A stretch of DNA of 64,000 nt from Xiphydria camelus (Eukaryota; Arthropoda; Insecta; Hymenoptera; Xiphydriidae), in assembly GCA_963678675.1 (NCBI GenBank), contig OY783194.1:22856278-22920277 (forward strand), written 5' to 3'. Of the stretch, positions 1 through 9,709 are shown piece by piece (the stretch's first letter is position 1; every line of letters begins with the position of its first letter). Below the pieces are notes generated by a model, which saw only the letters and a program-made list of their open reading frames with translations, did not search any database and was not told the DNA's origin. The position numbers and the translations under genes are program-made.

Positions 1-458
1 TAAGTAAAGGCATGATTTCGTTTCAACAATCATTCAACTTTGATAAAAATTTTAGGGACAATATTTTTTTATCGTTCCAAATCTTTCAAATTTCGCGCTC
101 AGTTTGAATGGACGCCAGGTAAGGTTCGGTTTTTGAGCTTTACAACTGTATCGCTGCCGTGTTACCAAGTCTCTCACCGTTAATATGGCGTGCTAATGGT
201 TTGCGAAGTAAAAACGAATTTCATGATAATATTACGTTGCAACCATACGGTAAAACCCAATTTATTTATTTTTTACATAATCCTTAATATTTCATCTGTC
301 AAATTACTAGTCTTTCAAAGTCTAAAGTTGGCGGAATGTGTGTTAAAGTCAGTGATAATCTACCTTAGTACAATCGTCTCCCATAAGGCGATATGTTAAA
401 AGTGGTCAACTTTAGAATAAAATAACGAAGAAACTGAACGTCCGGTTGAAATTTTTAG
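1..458. other. Unassigned A+T-rich stretch
   Basis: No coding signal or repeat structure was recognised. The longest open frame (190-399, 69 codons) is A+T-rich and matches no family I know. Confidence 0.5.
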
Positions 459-633
459 GGCCATCACACACAAAATTCCGTAAGGCCGTAAGACGTAAGT
501 GTAAGCGAATAGAACAATCAGGATCAAGTATTCCGTTGTGGTGGGTTTGCGGACAACGGAATACTTGATCCAGATTGGTTTATTCGCTTACGCTTACGTC
601 TTATGGCCTTACGGAATTTTGTGTGTGATGGCC
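459..633. repeat. Palindromic MITE (family A ends, family B core)
   Basis: The segment reads GGCCATCACAC... and returns as ...GTGTGATGGCC, with arms complementary almost to the centre near 545. The inner arm (AGCGAATAGAACAATCAGG, then AAGTATTCCGTTGT) also occurs in the palindrome at 25686-25864, while the outermost GGCCATCACAC is shared with the palindromes at 4641 and 5865. It is a non-coding foldback element; an open frame over it (538-849) is a by-product. Target-site duplication is not clear. Confidence 0.8.
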
Positions 634-965
634 ATAAGTGAAACAAAGGAAGTACCGTCACTGTGGAGAAACGGCATTACCCAACGGAATAGAACCGCCC
701 AGTCCCCACCTAACCGCAACGACACCGCGCCGACACCACTGCTCCGAGGTCGCACCGTGCCGTTTCACTTTTTGACGGGCACGGTGGGGTGTACGAAGTT
801 TCAATCTGTTCTTCCTATAAGCGCTTCCATACATATTCTTATGAAATAAATGTTGATTTTTAGAAAGAAATTCTTAATTTATTAAAGGAAATAATTCTCC
901 ATATAATTTCTTAATTCTAATAAAATAATCAAACATATTTTTATGTTTATAAATGAAATAATCAA
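634..965. other. Unassigned, A+T-rich
   Basis: Nothing recognised. The stretch separates the palindrome from the piggyBac relic and may include the lost end of that element. Confidence 0.4.
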
Positions 966-1680
966 TTAATTGCACTTTTTACATATATGACTGGTTTCTC
1001 TTTCATGCATTTTCCGCAGACAATTTTTTTTACAAATTATGTAAGTTTGAGTGGTTTTATTGTCCGTGTACCTACAATCTTATTTGGCATTTCCTTCGTG
1101 ATTGGGAATTATTGCTTGGGCTGCTTGATGTTCCTTCTTGTAGGTTTTCCTTTTCTTCTTCAAGGAATTCGTAATACTCTGTGACGAGTTCATCTGCAAT
1201 TATCTACACTTCAGTTATTAAAATATTTACACAGTTTTCTAAATTTATTGCTGGAATTTTTTAATTCAAGTTAACTTTAAAACCAATTATTTCAGACCTA
1301 CCAAAAATTCACTTAAACCCTTTTACTTCCAGGCCCCTCAATTGTAACAGGAAACGCTGTCTTGGTATCTTTATTCCAGTTGTTGCCTGATAGAGTATCC
1401 ATGCATTGATTTCAGCGAAATCCAGGATATTGAAAAAATACGTGTACAGGCCATCTGTTGCATTTTGATTTCACGCTATATTTTCGTGCCATTTGGTGAA
1501 CCATATCGACGCCAAATGTAGTCTTATTATAATAACTAATTGTTTCGGGTGTTAGATTTCTATTATTTTTGGTTTTGACGTATTTATATGTTTGTAACTT
1601 AGTATCGTAACTTTTTTTGTTGGTTACCAGACATAATAGTCCAGGCAACGAAGACCGAAGAAGGCCAAATAGCGAAAAAA
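966..1680 (-). pseudogene. piggyBac-type transposase, 3' half relic
   Basis: Read on the minus strand from 1648, the frame carries the piggyBac-family signature SYYNKTTFGVDMVHQM, then YSVKSKCNRWP, which corresponds to the region around the last catalytic aspartate (GVD) of DDE_Tnp_1_7. A run of T near 1420-1430 shifts the frame; reading continues one frame over as ILDFAEINAWILYQATTG before a TGA near 1310. Between about 1130 and 966 a cysteine-rich tail remains (RRKCQ, CKKNCLRKM, HICKKCN, stop), matching the C-terminal Cys-rich domain of piggyBac transposases. The N-terminal half is missing. The copy is dead: at least two frameshifts or stops. Both ends of the parent element are unclear. A nearby piggyBac at 6374-7193 keeps only the N-terminal half, so the two are separate relics. 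Confidence 0.85.
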
Positions 1681-2314
1681 ATTCCTACGAACGGTAGTCG
1701 GAATTTTGAATATTAATTCATACCGCTTAGTATCACGATCGCACACTAGGATTAATCTTTCGATCGGTGAAGCGGGTTCATTTCGGCGAACATAGGTTGT
1801 TAATACCTCGGTCCTGCGCCTTTTCCAGAACGTGATTACCGGACGACCCCCCGGAAAGTAATTAGGATTATCATTTACGATTACTTTTGAAGGAATGCCA
1901 CATAAATCAAAGAGTTATTCCTAGTGAAGAACTGCCAAGCGGCATATAGCAGGTTTTAACTTGACAACATCGATACATTACATGATTACACTTACTAGTG
2001 CAGGATAATTAGACATTGACCCGGACATTAAAAATAACAAGGTAAATATTGGTGAAAATGTTGAGTATAGTGTTCTGATTGATATCCCAAAATTCCCAAA
2101 AAATTCATCTTGGGGAAAATCCGCCATTTTGAAAAAATCACCGTTATCTTGGATTTGTCGAGTTTTAAGCCTAGCGACTGAACCGATCATCAGATTATAT
2201 TCGTTTTTGCGCCAAATTACTTCATTTAGACTACGGTATCTTCGAAAATACTAAAATTAATAAATATAGAACAATTTTGGTGCTCGAGAAAGAATAATAT
2301 TTATTTAAATGCTA
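1681..2314. other. Unassigned
   Basis: No convincing ORF, TIR or repeat. A stretch near 1770-1870 is somewhat richer in G+C and includes a CGGACGACCCCCCGG motif. The 70-codon frame at 1978-2190 minus is not recognised. Confidence 0.4.
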
Positions 2315-3607
2315 TTAACGTAGCTGCTGCGCCTTTCTGCATATCTCCACGACGAATAGAAGACCGGTGTAAATCGTAGTAGGATTGGAAGGCGAAAGGT
2401 TGACGAACAGCAATGGAAGAACTTTAGTGGTCTTGAACTCTTCTTTAGAACTTACTGCGTCCATAAATCCATTCCAGTCAAGCCCTAGAGTTTCTCGGAG
2501 GTGGTATCTCCACATCCACAGCATATCAATGAGATTAGCTTCCTTGGCTGATTGTGAGGCAGGTTCTGAAAGAGCAGCGCTAACGTCTTCCGCAACGATA
2601 AGTGCTGTACCGATTCTGGGTTTTTCATAAGGTGCCAACTCCATTGTACCTAGAGACCTCAACTCTGCTGTCGGAAATGATTGGTTAGTTCTTGAAATCG
2701 GATCGCTTGCCTTAATGGCTTTTGAAGGCGTTATGCATCTTATCCCTCCCATGGCGTGAAAGGTGCCATGACCATCTAAAGTCCTCACGCTGTGATCAGC
2801 ATTGTCGAATACAAACTGTACAAATGCACCTTTGTCCACTGATGGCTCAGCGTTCTGTGCAAATGCATCCTCAAAACGAATCGTTTCCGAGTACGACGCA
2901 CATACACCAAGTCTGGAAAGCATATCAAGTAACAGCCTCGAGCCATATCGTCGATGAAGGATGACTCCTACTCCAAGTTGTAAAGGAGAAACGAACGAAC
3001 GTGGTCGGGCAGCAGCAACTATCGAATGTGCGATTGTTGTGGCTTTTCTTTTTGTAACGGTGTCTTCATCGAATGATTTCCGAGTTTGAAGAACAGTTTT
3101 CAGAAAACGTTGTAGAGCGGTCGGGATCAAATCCTCATTTCCAGAGGATATTTGTTCTGCTGTTGGATAGGTGGAACAGTCGTAAACTTAGGACCATATT
3201 TCTTGGCGGATGATTCTCGCCGCGGTTTCCACAATTCTCATATTTTCTTCTGTTTCATCGTTCTTCCTCTCTCTGTGCCACGCTGCATTGATAATTTGAT
3301 GAGCTTTCCCTGTGAAGCAGGCGACGCTACCCTTTCCAATTTGCTCGGTAATAATGATCCTTTCCCCGTAAAAATTCTGTAGTTTTCTCTTTAGATGCTT
3401 TTCACTATACGGTTCCTCTTCAGGGCAGGTGTTTGTCATAAAGTCCATAAGTTCCCGGAACGTATGCTGGCACTCTTCATTGCTCTCAAGGTAATCACAA
3501 GACGCCCTTGAAAACGCGCGCGAAATTTTCATTTCTTTTTTTGCTGACTGACCAGCTCTGTCCCGACATTCAGCTGACTGACTGTCATAACTATTATTTA
3601 TATGCAA
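2315..3607 (-). pseudogene. Unnamed invertebrate multicopy-type protein, one in-frame stop
   Basis: Two open stretches, 3607-3188 and 3187-2315, lie in the same minus-strand frame and are separated only by a single TAA at 3190-3188. Neither begins at a convincing ATG. The first part has an acidic/helical segment ending YSEKHLKRKLQNFYGERI and AWHRERKNDETEENMRIVET; the second has RPRSFVSPLQLGVGVILHRR and the core DNADHSVRTLDGHGTFHAMG. From memory this core (DN-DH-RTLDG-TFH-MG) is typical of an uncharacterised protein family repeated in many cnidarian, tick and insect genomes; I know no assigned function. Amino acids flow naturally across the stop (IWS, stop, VYDCSTYPTAEQ), so it is best read as one gene broken by a point mutation; a tiny intron or readthrough is less likely. 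No TIRs were found around it. Confidence 0.6.
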
Positions 3608-4577
3608 TATACAAGTTGTATACCGATTTTCAACCTTAGTAAATTCATATTATTACCCCGGCAGGAACGACAACTTTGATAGCGTCCCTGAGACACCTGT
3701 TCTAAGTTTCGCTTGACTGACCGCAGTATGTTAGTCTACACAATCAGTGTAATAAACTATAAAAAAACTAGGCTTAGTAAATTCAGAGACTTTTTTAGGC
3801 GCTGGCTCTTGGACTAATACCTGCGATCCCTACGAGGCGAGGCTGCCTCTACCCGAGCAGCCACGGTGCGATCCGGCGTGCTGTCGGTTTTTGGCGATGC
3901 TCAAAGGCGCCTCGTCCCAAACTGCTCGCTTCGTGTAGACACTAAATTATCTCGGCTCATACTCGGCAAACGGTATATTTCGGCGAAAGCGGCAAACGCG
4001 CTTGGAGTCCCGCACCTTTCCCGGAAATTTTAATCGATACCGCTATACGTGGAATACTAAATCCCTCTTGTAAATTAGAGAATGACGAATTCAATAGATG
4101 ACCGATCGGGGAGACCTAATCCCTGACTCATAAAGCGGTCCGGTGGATACCTGACCTTATCGTTCGAGGTCCGCTCGAGCATTGTTCGAGGTCCGCCCGA
4201 TCGTCGTTCGATATCCACTCGAGCGTTCGATCCGCATTCGGAGCTACTCCGAGCTCTTCCGATCTACACCGATCTAGACCGATCTACACCGATCAATTTT
4301 TACTTAATTCAATTGGACCATCGATTTTGAGAATGAGCGTGAGATTTGGTGAATTAATTGTAGCACAGGCATTGCAGAAACGGCTCGCGACGGTCCGTAC
4401 GGTCATTACCTTCCGAGAAAGGTCTGACCGTGGCATTTGCGGCCTACGTTCGCCGAATTAGACCGCTTTTACCTGGCAAGACCAACCGTATCTTTCCCGA
4501 GGTATTTCCAATTGTGATTTTATCAAACGGTACAAACCGAGGGTCGAAGTTCGTCTATGTTGAGACGGAACAACGTA
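3608..4577. other. Non-coding stretch with short degenerate repeats
   Basis: No gene was recognised. Between about 4160 and 4310 the sequence is built of short repeating pieces: GTTCGAGGTCCGC(T/C)CGA occurs twice in direct order, followed by GTTCGATATCCACTCGAGCG, and then CGATCTACAC / CGATCTAGAC units. This resembles a decayed minisatellite. An 80-codon frame at 4430-4672 runs into the MITE at 4578 and is not supported. Confidence 0.5.
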
Positions 4578-4988
4578 CAGTAAAACCTCGTTTATCGCAA
4601 CTCTCACTTATTGCAAGTTTCACTTATTGCAAGGCAGAAAGGCCATCACACGTGAAAAAACGTAAGCAGTAACAGTAAGGATTGACCAATCAGAAATACT
4701 ATTCTTACGGAATTATGCTTAAACAGGCTTTCTGATTGGTCAATCCTTACTGTTACTGCTTACGTTTTTTCACGTGTGATGGCCTGAAGTCTCGTTTATC
4801 GCAACCCCTTCGTCTCCCACCGCGCATGGTAGTTGCAACCCTTCCGACTTTCACTGCGCACGGTGGCCAATCACGAGCGACCAGTGCGAAATCGCCTTGA
4901 GTCGAGAAGCGGAGTGGGAGCTCCTCTCGAGTTGCGATAAACGAGAGGCATACGATTCGAGGGGCTTGCAATAAACGAGGTTTTACTG
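4578..4988. mobile_element. CAG/CTG-ended TA-flanked MITE (pogo/Tigger-like)
   Basis: The termini are CAGTAAAACCTCGTTTAT and its inverted copy ATAAACGAGGTTTTACTG, directly flanked by TA (4576-4577 and 4989-4990). CAG...CTG ends with a TA duplication are typical of pogo/Tigger elements. There is no transposase inside; the centre is occupied by the palindrome at 4641-4784. At 411 bp it is non-autonomous. Confidence 0.85.
4641..4784. repeat. Perfect palindrome, family A copy 1
   Basis: GGCCATCACACGTGAAAAAA at 4641 returns as TTTTTTCACGTGTGATGGCC at 4765-4784. The arms are nearly identical and about 55 bp long around a short spacer near 4705-4725. A second copy lies at 5865-6008 in opposite orientation, and the immediate flanks GCAGAAA and TGAAG are shared between the copies when oriented the same way. 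It is nested inside the MITE at 4578-4988. Confidence 0.9.
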
Positions 4989-5359
4989 TACTATGCACGT
5001 GCTTCCGAGGTTGATAGGTTAATTGTTTATGTTTATTGTTTGGTATATTCTGAATATTTGAATGTTGAATATTATTATTTTGTTGGCGCCGGTATTACGT
5101 TTTTCCTCTCCGAATGTCGCCGCTGCCGGGCGTGCCTATGCGAACGCGCCTTATACAGTAGCGCCTTGTATAGTGTAGTACGTTATACGTAACGCCTTCT
5201 TGAGGATTAAATAAATAAAGGGAATAAATCTGCGCCCTCTCTCTCACAATAACCGATAACCGAAAACCAGGACGTGCAGTTTAGCAGTCCAAAAACTCTC
5301 TATTGTCAGAGGTGACCTAGTTAGTTAACTTGCCACCCGAGGCATGCCAGTGTAGTGTA
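4989..5359. other. Unassigned; possible LTR-like remnant
   Basis: No gene. At 5088-5096 there is TGGCGCCGG, which could be part of a primer-binding-like site, and at 5205-5225 AATAAATAAAGGGAATAAA gives overlapping polyadenylation signals. These hint at an LTR fragment but no matching second LTR or gag/pol sequence is visible. Confidence 0.25.
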
Positions 5360-5679
5360 CCGTATGTCCGCGATCATTTGAACCATAGGAAAATTGCGAG
5401 TTTTGCATGAGCACCCCTTTGGGTCTCCTTGTCCAATAGAATCACCGGAGAAGCGTGAATGCGCATGCGTAGTCATCCGCGAGTGTGGCGCCGTCAGCAA
5501 GTTCAGATCGGTTATCGAAATAATCGATCTGAACTTGCTGACGACGCCACACTCGCGGATGACTACGCATGCGCATTCACGCTTCTCCGGTGATTCTATT
5601 GGACGAGGAGACCCAAAGGGGTGCTCATGCAAAACTCGCAATTTTCCTATGGTTCAAATGATCGCGGACATACGGTACC
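5360..5679. repeat. Large palindrome with 150-bp arms
   Basis: The left arm (about 5360-5515) and right arm (about 5525-5679) are near-perfect inverted copies, starting CGTATGTCCGCGATCATTTG and meeting around ATCGATCTGAAC / GTTCAGATCGGT near 5520. The open frames that cover it on both strands are images of each other and not genes. A third, diverged arm follows at 5683-5835. Confidence 0.9.
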
Positions 5680-5682
5680 ATA

Positions 5683-5835
5683 TATCCGCGATCAAAGAGC
5701 CCATAGCAAAATTGCGAGTTTTGCATGAGCACCTCTGTGGGTCTCCTCGTCCAATAGAATCACCGGAGAAGCGTGAATGCGCATGCGTAGTCATCCGCGG
5801 GCGTTGGCGTCGTCAGCAAGTTCATATCGGTTCTC
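5683..5835. repeat. Third arm, direct copy of the left palindrome arm
   Basis: From ATATCCGCGATCAAAG through GTCATCCGCGGGCGTTGGCG to the AGCAAGTTCATATCGG end, this repeats the left arm of the palindrome at 5360 with about ten percent differences. It faces the right arm, so the locus can fold in two alternative ways. Confidence 0.85.
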
Positions 5836-5864
5836 ATTCAATTTGTAGCCCATCTCTCTCTTCA

Positions 5865-6008
5865 GGCCATCACACGTGAAAAAACGTAAGCAGTAACAGT
5901 AAGGATTGACCAATCAGAAATATCATTCTTACGGAATTATGCTTAAACAGGCTTTCTGATTGGTCAATCCTTACTGTTACTGCTTACGTTTTTTCACGTG
6001 TGATGGCC
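5865..6008. repeat. Perfect palindrome, family A copy 2
   Basis: This is the inverse-orientation copy of the 4641-4784 palindrome, with the same GGCCATCACACGTG ends and the same spacer region (TCTTACGGAATTATGC). The near identity of the two copies suggests recent amplification or conversion. Confidence 0.9.
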
Positions 6009-6053
6009 TTTCTGCGGCGCGCGGCGTGATTGACGCGCTTCGTCGATCTCTCG

Positions 6054-6127
6054 CCCCAGTCGATTCCGGACGCTAGCGTGAGGTAGTCGTCCCCAGTCTG
6101 TTCTGGACGCTAGCGCGGTATGGTCGT
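6054..6127 (+). repeat. Two-copy tandem repeat, about 37 bp
   Basis: CCCCAGTCGATTCCGGACG with CTAGCGTGAGGTAGTCGT is followed directly by CCCCAGTCTGTTCTGGACG with CTAGCGCGGTATGGTCGT. It lies in a short G+C-rich stretch between two palindromes. Confidence 0.75.
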
Positions 6128-6140
6128 GTTGCGCGAATAA

Positions 6141-6265
6141 GGCCAGGCGAACGTTGAGACGCAGTTCAGTGAGGTGACGCAGGGCGACCGTTGACTAGAA
6201 TAGGTATAGAGGCAACGGTTGCCCTGCGTCACCTCACTGAACTGCGTCTCAACGTTCGCCTGGCC
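6141..6265. repeat. Palindrome, 125 bp
   Basis: GGCCAGGCGAACGTTGAGAC at 6141 returns as GTCTCAACGTTCGCCTGGCC ending 6265; arms about 52 bp and nearly perfect. It shares the terminal GGCC with the other palindromes of this cluster but its arms are unrelated in sequence. Confidence 0.9.
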
Positions 6266-6373
6266 TAAAGGTTTATTCACTTAGAGCCTTTGTTTCCTTC
6301 CTTTTCCTTCCATGGGGACGATACCGTTCCCATATGCAGTGCATTTGGACTAACTAGTTGTAACCACGGTTAA

Positions 6374-7193
6374 CCCTTAACTACGGAGGTGCGATGTTCG
6401 GAGCATAAATTCGGACGTGCCGTCTGGTAGACTACTACAGGTATTGCGGCATAAAGCCCTAAAGATCTTAAATATATTTTGTAACTGGTATTTCGAGATA
6501 ATCTTTTACTTGTTCAACGTATAATATTTGTGTCATAATATCGTCGCTAAATAACATCTACTAAACTAATAAAGGATCAAATCTGCTTGTGTTCCGATTG
6601 TTTGAGATTTGGCTTTCAAAATAGGTACTTTCATTACTATGTTATGTTTACGGGTACGAGATGATGGAAGTACTTTGCTCCATTTATTTTTATTTTTGCC
6701 ATAAAAATATTGTACACGATTTATTAGCGGCTCGTCATTTTCACTTTCATCACTACAGTCCGCTAATTGTTCTGAAGCGCTGTAATGATCAAAATTCTCG
6801 CAATATCCTCCTCTGGGACATTGTCAATATCACTAGCATCACTACCTATTTGCTTCATAATACCACTTTCGAAGTGTTTCCTCAAATCATAATTTACATC
6901 ACTAAAGCGAACTCGTTTTGATCGTCCGGCCATATTTGTGCGAAAACTTTTCGACCGATTTTATTACGTATACCCGGACGTGCCGTCTATCAGACTGCTC
7001 CGCGAGAAGATCTCTAGGCAACTGACCTGTTCAAGTCTCAGATATCTGATTTTTTGTGTACCGGTCAACTACCCATCACGTCAGGAATACGTGAGGTGAC
7101 GGCTTTGCGGGTGTTACCGTTTTTGACCAATGAAGATATTTCGTTTTCACGCCACCCCTCAGACAGCACTTCGTAGTTAAGGGTTAATTATCA
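6374..7193 (-). mobile_element. Internally deleted piggyBac element
   Basis: The ends are CCCTTAACTACG(G/A)AG and its inverted copy CTTCGTAGTTAAGGG, directly flanked by TTAA at 6370-6373 and 7194-7197, the piggyBac signature. Inside, the minus strand encodes the N-terminal region of a piggyBac transposase (separate entry). Catalytic-domain sequence is absent, so about two thirds of the element has been lost. The phrase GGACGTGCCGTCT occurs near both ends (6414 and 6973) as a subterminal direct repeat. It sits immediately upstream of the CBP-like exons. Confidence 0.85.
6590..6933 (-). pseudogene. piggyBac transposase N-terminal fragment
   Basis: It starts at an ATG (6933-6931) with MAGRSKRVRFSDVNYDL, followed by the acidic stretch GSDASDIDNVPEED. 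A frameshift near 6800 moves the frame; it resumes with DCSDESENDEPLIN, FYGKNKNKWSKV and SRTRKHNIV, the K-W-S / TR-HN-I pattern that closes the N-terminal region of piggyBac transposases. A TAG near 6565 ends the open frame. The catalytic DDD core does not follow. The fragment belongs to the deleted element at 6374-7193 and cannot make transposase. Confidence 0.75.
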
Positions 7194-7197
7194 AATT

Positions 7198-7528
7198 ACT
7201 ATATCTCTTTAATTCGAATATATTACCATTAATATAGTGAGTGCAGTGTCAAGTCATTTGAACTAACCGTTCGGTTTAACTCCATCTCACCACGCATTTA
7301 AATCAAAATCGTCGAGAACTTAAAATCCGCCTTGCGGTATGTTTGGTCAGTAGCCGTGTCACGAACGAGTGTCTTCGGGATTTACGACCCCGCGGAGATC
7401 TAGCATTGATCGCACGGCGCTCGAACAAACATGCTCTTTTCGAATGGACCGTTAATCGCGCTTAACGGTATACTCGACACGATAATTTTTGAACGGCAGT
7501 AAAATTGAATTACTTTCAAATTTTGTAG
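7198..7528. other. Segment between piggyBac and CBP-like exon
   Basis: No coding sequence recognised. Its last bases (TTTCAAATTTTGTAG, ending 7528) form a good polypyrimidine/AG acceptor for the CBP-like exon, so at least its 3' end looks like remaining intron. No HAT, bromodomain or other upstream CBP exon is visible anywhere to the left. Confidence 0.5.
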
Positions 7529-8625
7529 CTCATCCAAGATCCAGATCCGCTTATAAACTGCGATCTTATGGACGGACGCGGGGCTTTCCTCACGATGGCC
7601 AGAGAAGAGCACAATCAAGGCCAGGCCTACACCTGTAACAACAGTAAAAGCCACGTTAAAACGAGATACCATTGTACCATTTGCAATGTGAGTACCAAGA
7701 GTTACATACTCCATATTGAAGGGATTAGATTCGTTCGCGTGTACAGATTTCTATGCCGATTTTTTCTCTCGACCCCCTTACCACAACGTTCGGAAAATCA
7801 TCGTCCGTTCGTGTTTGCAGGATTTTGACCTATGTATAAGTTGCGAAGAGAAAGATGGCCGTCGTCATCACATAGAAAAGCTTGGTTTAGATTTGGATGC
7901 TGGATCATCCCCGGCCGATGCCAAACAAGCAAATTCACAAGTGAGTACACGGTTATTCTCAGTATGACTGTCTGACATCGATCCGATCGACATCTTTGCG
8001 AATTTTGCAGGAGGTACGAAAGTTGTCGGTTCAACGGTGTATTCAGTCGTTGGTGCACTCGCGTCAATGCAGAGACGCCGATTGTCAGTTGCCAAATTGT
8101 CAAAAGATGAAGCGTGCTGTAACGCATACAAAGGTCTGTAAGCGTAAGACCAATGGAGGCTGTCCGATATGCAAACAGCTGATAGCATTGTGCGCTTATC
8201 ACGCTATGCACTGCCAAGAGACCAAAATATGTCTCGTGCCATTTTGCTCTGACATCAAGCTAAGGTTGAAGCAGCAGCGACTGCAACAACAACAACAACA
8301 CCAAGGTCCGCCAGGAATGGGTGTGGGAGGACAAATGCCTCGGCAGCCGGGCGTTATAGGCGGACCAGTCGGTCAAGTGGGTCAGGCTCAAGGTGTTTCC
8401 AGGACGATCATCAGACACGCTTGGCAGCTCATAGAAACTCTCAGAAGTCCTCATACTCTCGAACAAGAAGACCAAGTACTCCATATACTCCGGAGCAATC
8501 CTCTATTGATGGCCGCTTTTATCGAACTGCGTTCGGTAATGACAGTTGACATCGCTCGCGGCGAGAGAATTGCGTTTGACAGGGGTTCTCAGGCGAGACG
8601 GGCAAGAGCGCCGGGTCAACGATAA
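7529..8625 (+). CDS. CBP/p300-like mini-paralogue (ZZ-TAZ2-NCBD), partial
   Basis: Three exons, 7529-7687, 7821-7940 and 8011-8625, joined by phase-0 GT-AG introns of 133 and 70 bp, give about 297 codons ending in TAA. Exon 1 reads LIQDPDPLINCDLMDGRGAF, the segment between the CBP acetyltransferase domain and the ZZ finger, but about 30 residues normally between AREEH and NQGQ are missing. The ZZ finger has lost a zinc cysteine (CNNS for CNNC) and one histidine. TAZ2 in exon 3 (QRCIQSLVHSRQC, HTKVCKRKTNGGCPIC, YHAMHCQETKICLVPFC) keeps its ligands, but one extra residue (KIC for KC) alters the third site. A short Gln/Gly/Pro linker leads to an NCBD-like helix (SNPLLMAAFI). Full CBP runs to thousands of residues; the HAT, KIX, TAZ1 and bromodomain parts are absent. 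Retained introns show a DNA-level copy, not a retrocopy. It could be a decaying duplicate or a small coactivator-interaction protein; the ATG at 7568 is a possible start. Confidence 0.85.
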
Positions 8626-8773
8626 TTCTTGAGTATTGCTACGATAGAAAGTAGTTAGTGATAGAAAGATCATCAACTTTTTGTATTGAAACTGCTATAG
8701 TAAAATACAAATGTGCCGTCGCTATGTTCAAATTGACGTGATGGCGCGAGTCTAATTCGTACTTCCACTTGTA

Positions 8774-9171
8774 CAGTATGTCCCATTGGTAACGCAAGTA
8801 TTTGAATTTCCCTGACATTTGACTTTGGTAGTGCTTGGAACGGTGCTGTAGTCAGAGTTGGCTTCAGAAGAGTGCGCTGCGTTCTTACGAGCCGTGTTTC
8901 GAGAGCGAAAAGTGTAAAACGTCTGATTTCCCGGGAACTGTCAATTCGGGAGATCGAAGCGTCTAAATTAACTCTAAATTAACTAAATTTGTAAATAATG
9001 GTAAATAATGTGTAGAAGTGATGAGAAATAATCATACAGATTTCGAAACACGGCTCGTAAGAACGCAGCGCACTCTTCTGAAGCCAACTCTAACCACGGT
9101 ACCGTTCCAAGCACTACCAAAGTCAAATGTCAGGGAAATTCAAATACTTGCGTTACCAATGGGATATACTG
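8774..9171. mobile_element. TA-flanked inverted-repeat element, 398 bp
   Basis: Ends are CAGTATGTCCCATTGGTAAC and the inverted GTTACCAATGGGATATACTG, flanked by TA (8772-8773; 9172-9173). Arms of about 120 bp include GGCTTCAGAAGAGTGCGCTG. The interior phrases TGTCAATTCGGGAGATCGAA and GATGAGAAATAATCATA are shared with the element at 44373-45183, so the two are related. It is non-coding. CAG ends with TA sites suggest pogo/Tigger mobilisation. Confidence 0.85.
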
Positions 9172-9173
9172 TA

Positions 9174-9573
9174 TATTACACTTATTTTTGCAGAATTATT
9201 AATAGAGGCACTATTTTTAAAAACACCATAATAAAAGAAACGTAGTGAATTTTAAATACTGTTTCTAAATTTTACGTTTCCATGAACACTCTTTAAGCAT
9301 TTAATAAGGAGAAACAGGTTTTTAAAAAAAGTGCAGAAGGAAATATGCAGTATCGAAAAAAAAGGTTCACTACCTTGTATTAGGGGTATGTTATCCTAAT
9401 ATGGGGTACACTATGTTAACATGTAAAATTTGAAAATAACTAAAATTATTTTGGGTTTTTTTTTGTATAAAAACTATTTAGTTATGGAAATGAAATATAA
9501 AAACTACATCTAACATAAAAGATTTCTTTCTTATGAACCAAAACATTTACTTATCTAAGAACACAAAACAAAT
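9174..9573. other. A+T-rich flank of a pogo-type relic
   Basis: No gene. Around 9380-9425 is a TATTAGGGGTATGTTATCC / ATATGGGGTACAC stretch that may be the decayed terminus of the element carrying the PHD-finger tail at 9574. Confidence 0.4.
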
Positions 9574-9700
9574 CTATTTACTAGCGTAAAAGTCACAAAC
9601 ACACCGGTTTTTTTCACAACAAGCACATTCAACATGAGCCCATTTGAAGCAGCTTTGACACATCACCCATTCTTCGCCTCTTCGGGGGGGAATACGGATT
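9574..9700 (-). pseudogene. C-terminal PHD-finger tail of a pogo-type transposase
   Basis: The minus strand reads PPRRGEEWVMCQSCFKWAHV, then ECACCEKNRCVCDFYASK and a TAG at 9576-9574. This matches in position and pattern (W-V-x-C-x2-C-x2-W-x-H-x2-C ... C-x-C-x2-F near the stop) the C-terminal PHD finger of the intact pogo transposase at 60976. The upstream part of the gene is cut off by the TA-flanked element beginning at 9710, and I found no continuation beyond 10645. Confidence 0.75.
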
Positions 9701-9709
9701 TGATAGGTA

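Noticed and set aside
5088..5225. LTR retrotransposon
   Set aside because: A TGGCGCC motif and polyadenylation signals alone; no second LTR and no gag or pol sequence.
5321..5879. Open frames of 106 and 161 codons on opposite strands
   Set aside because: They translate to near-identical proteins because they cover the arms of one palindrome; no start context or family match.
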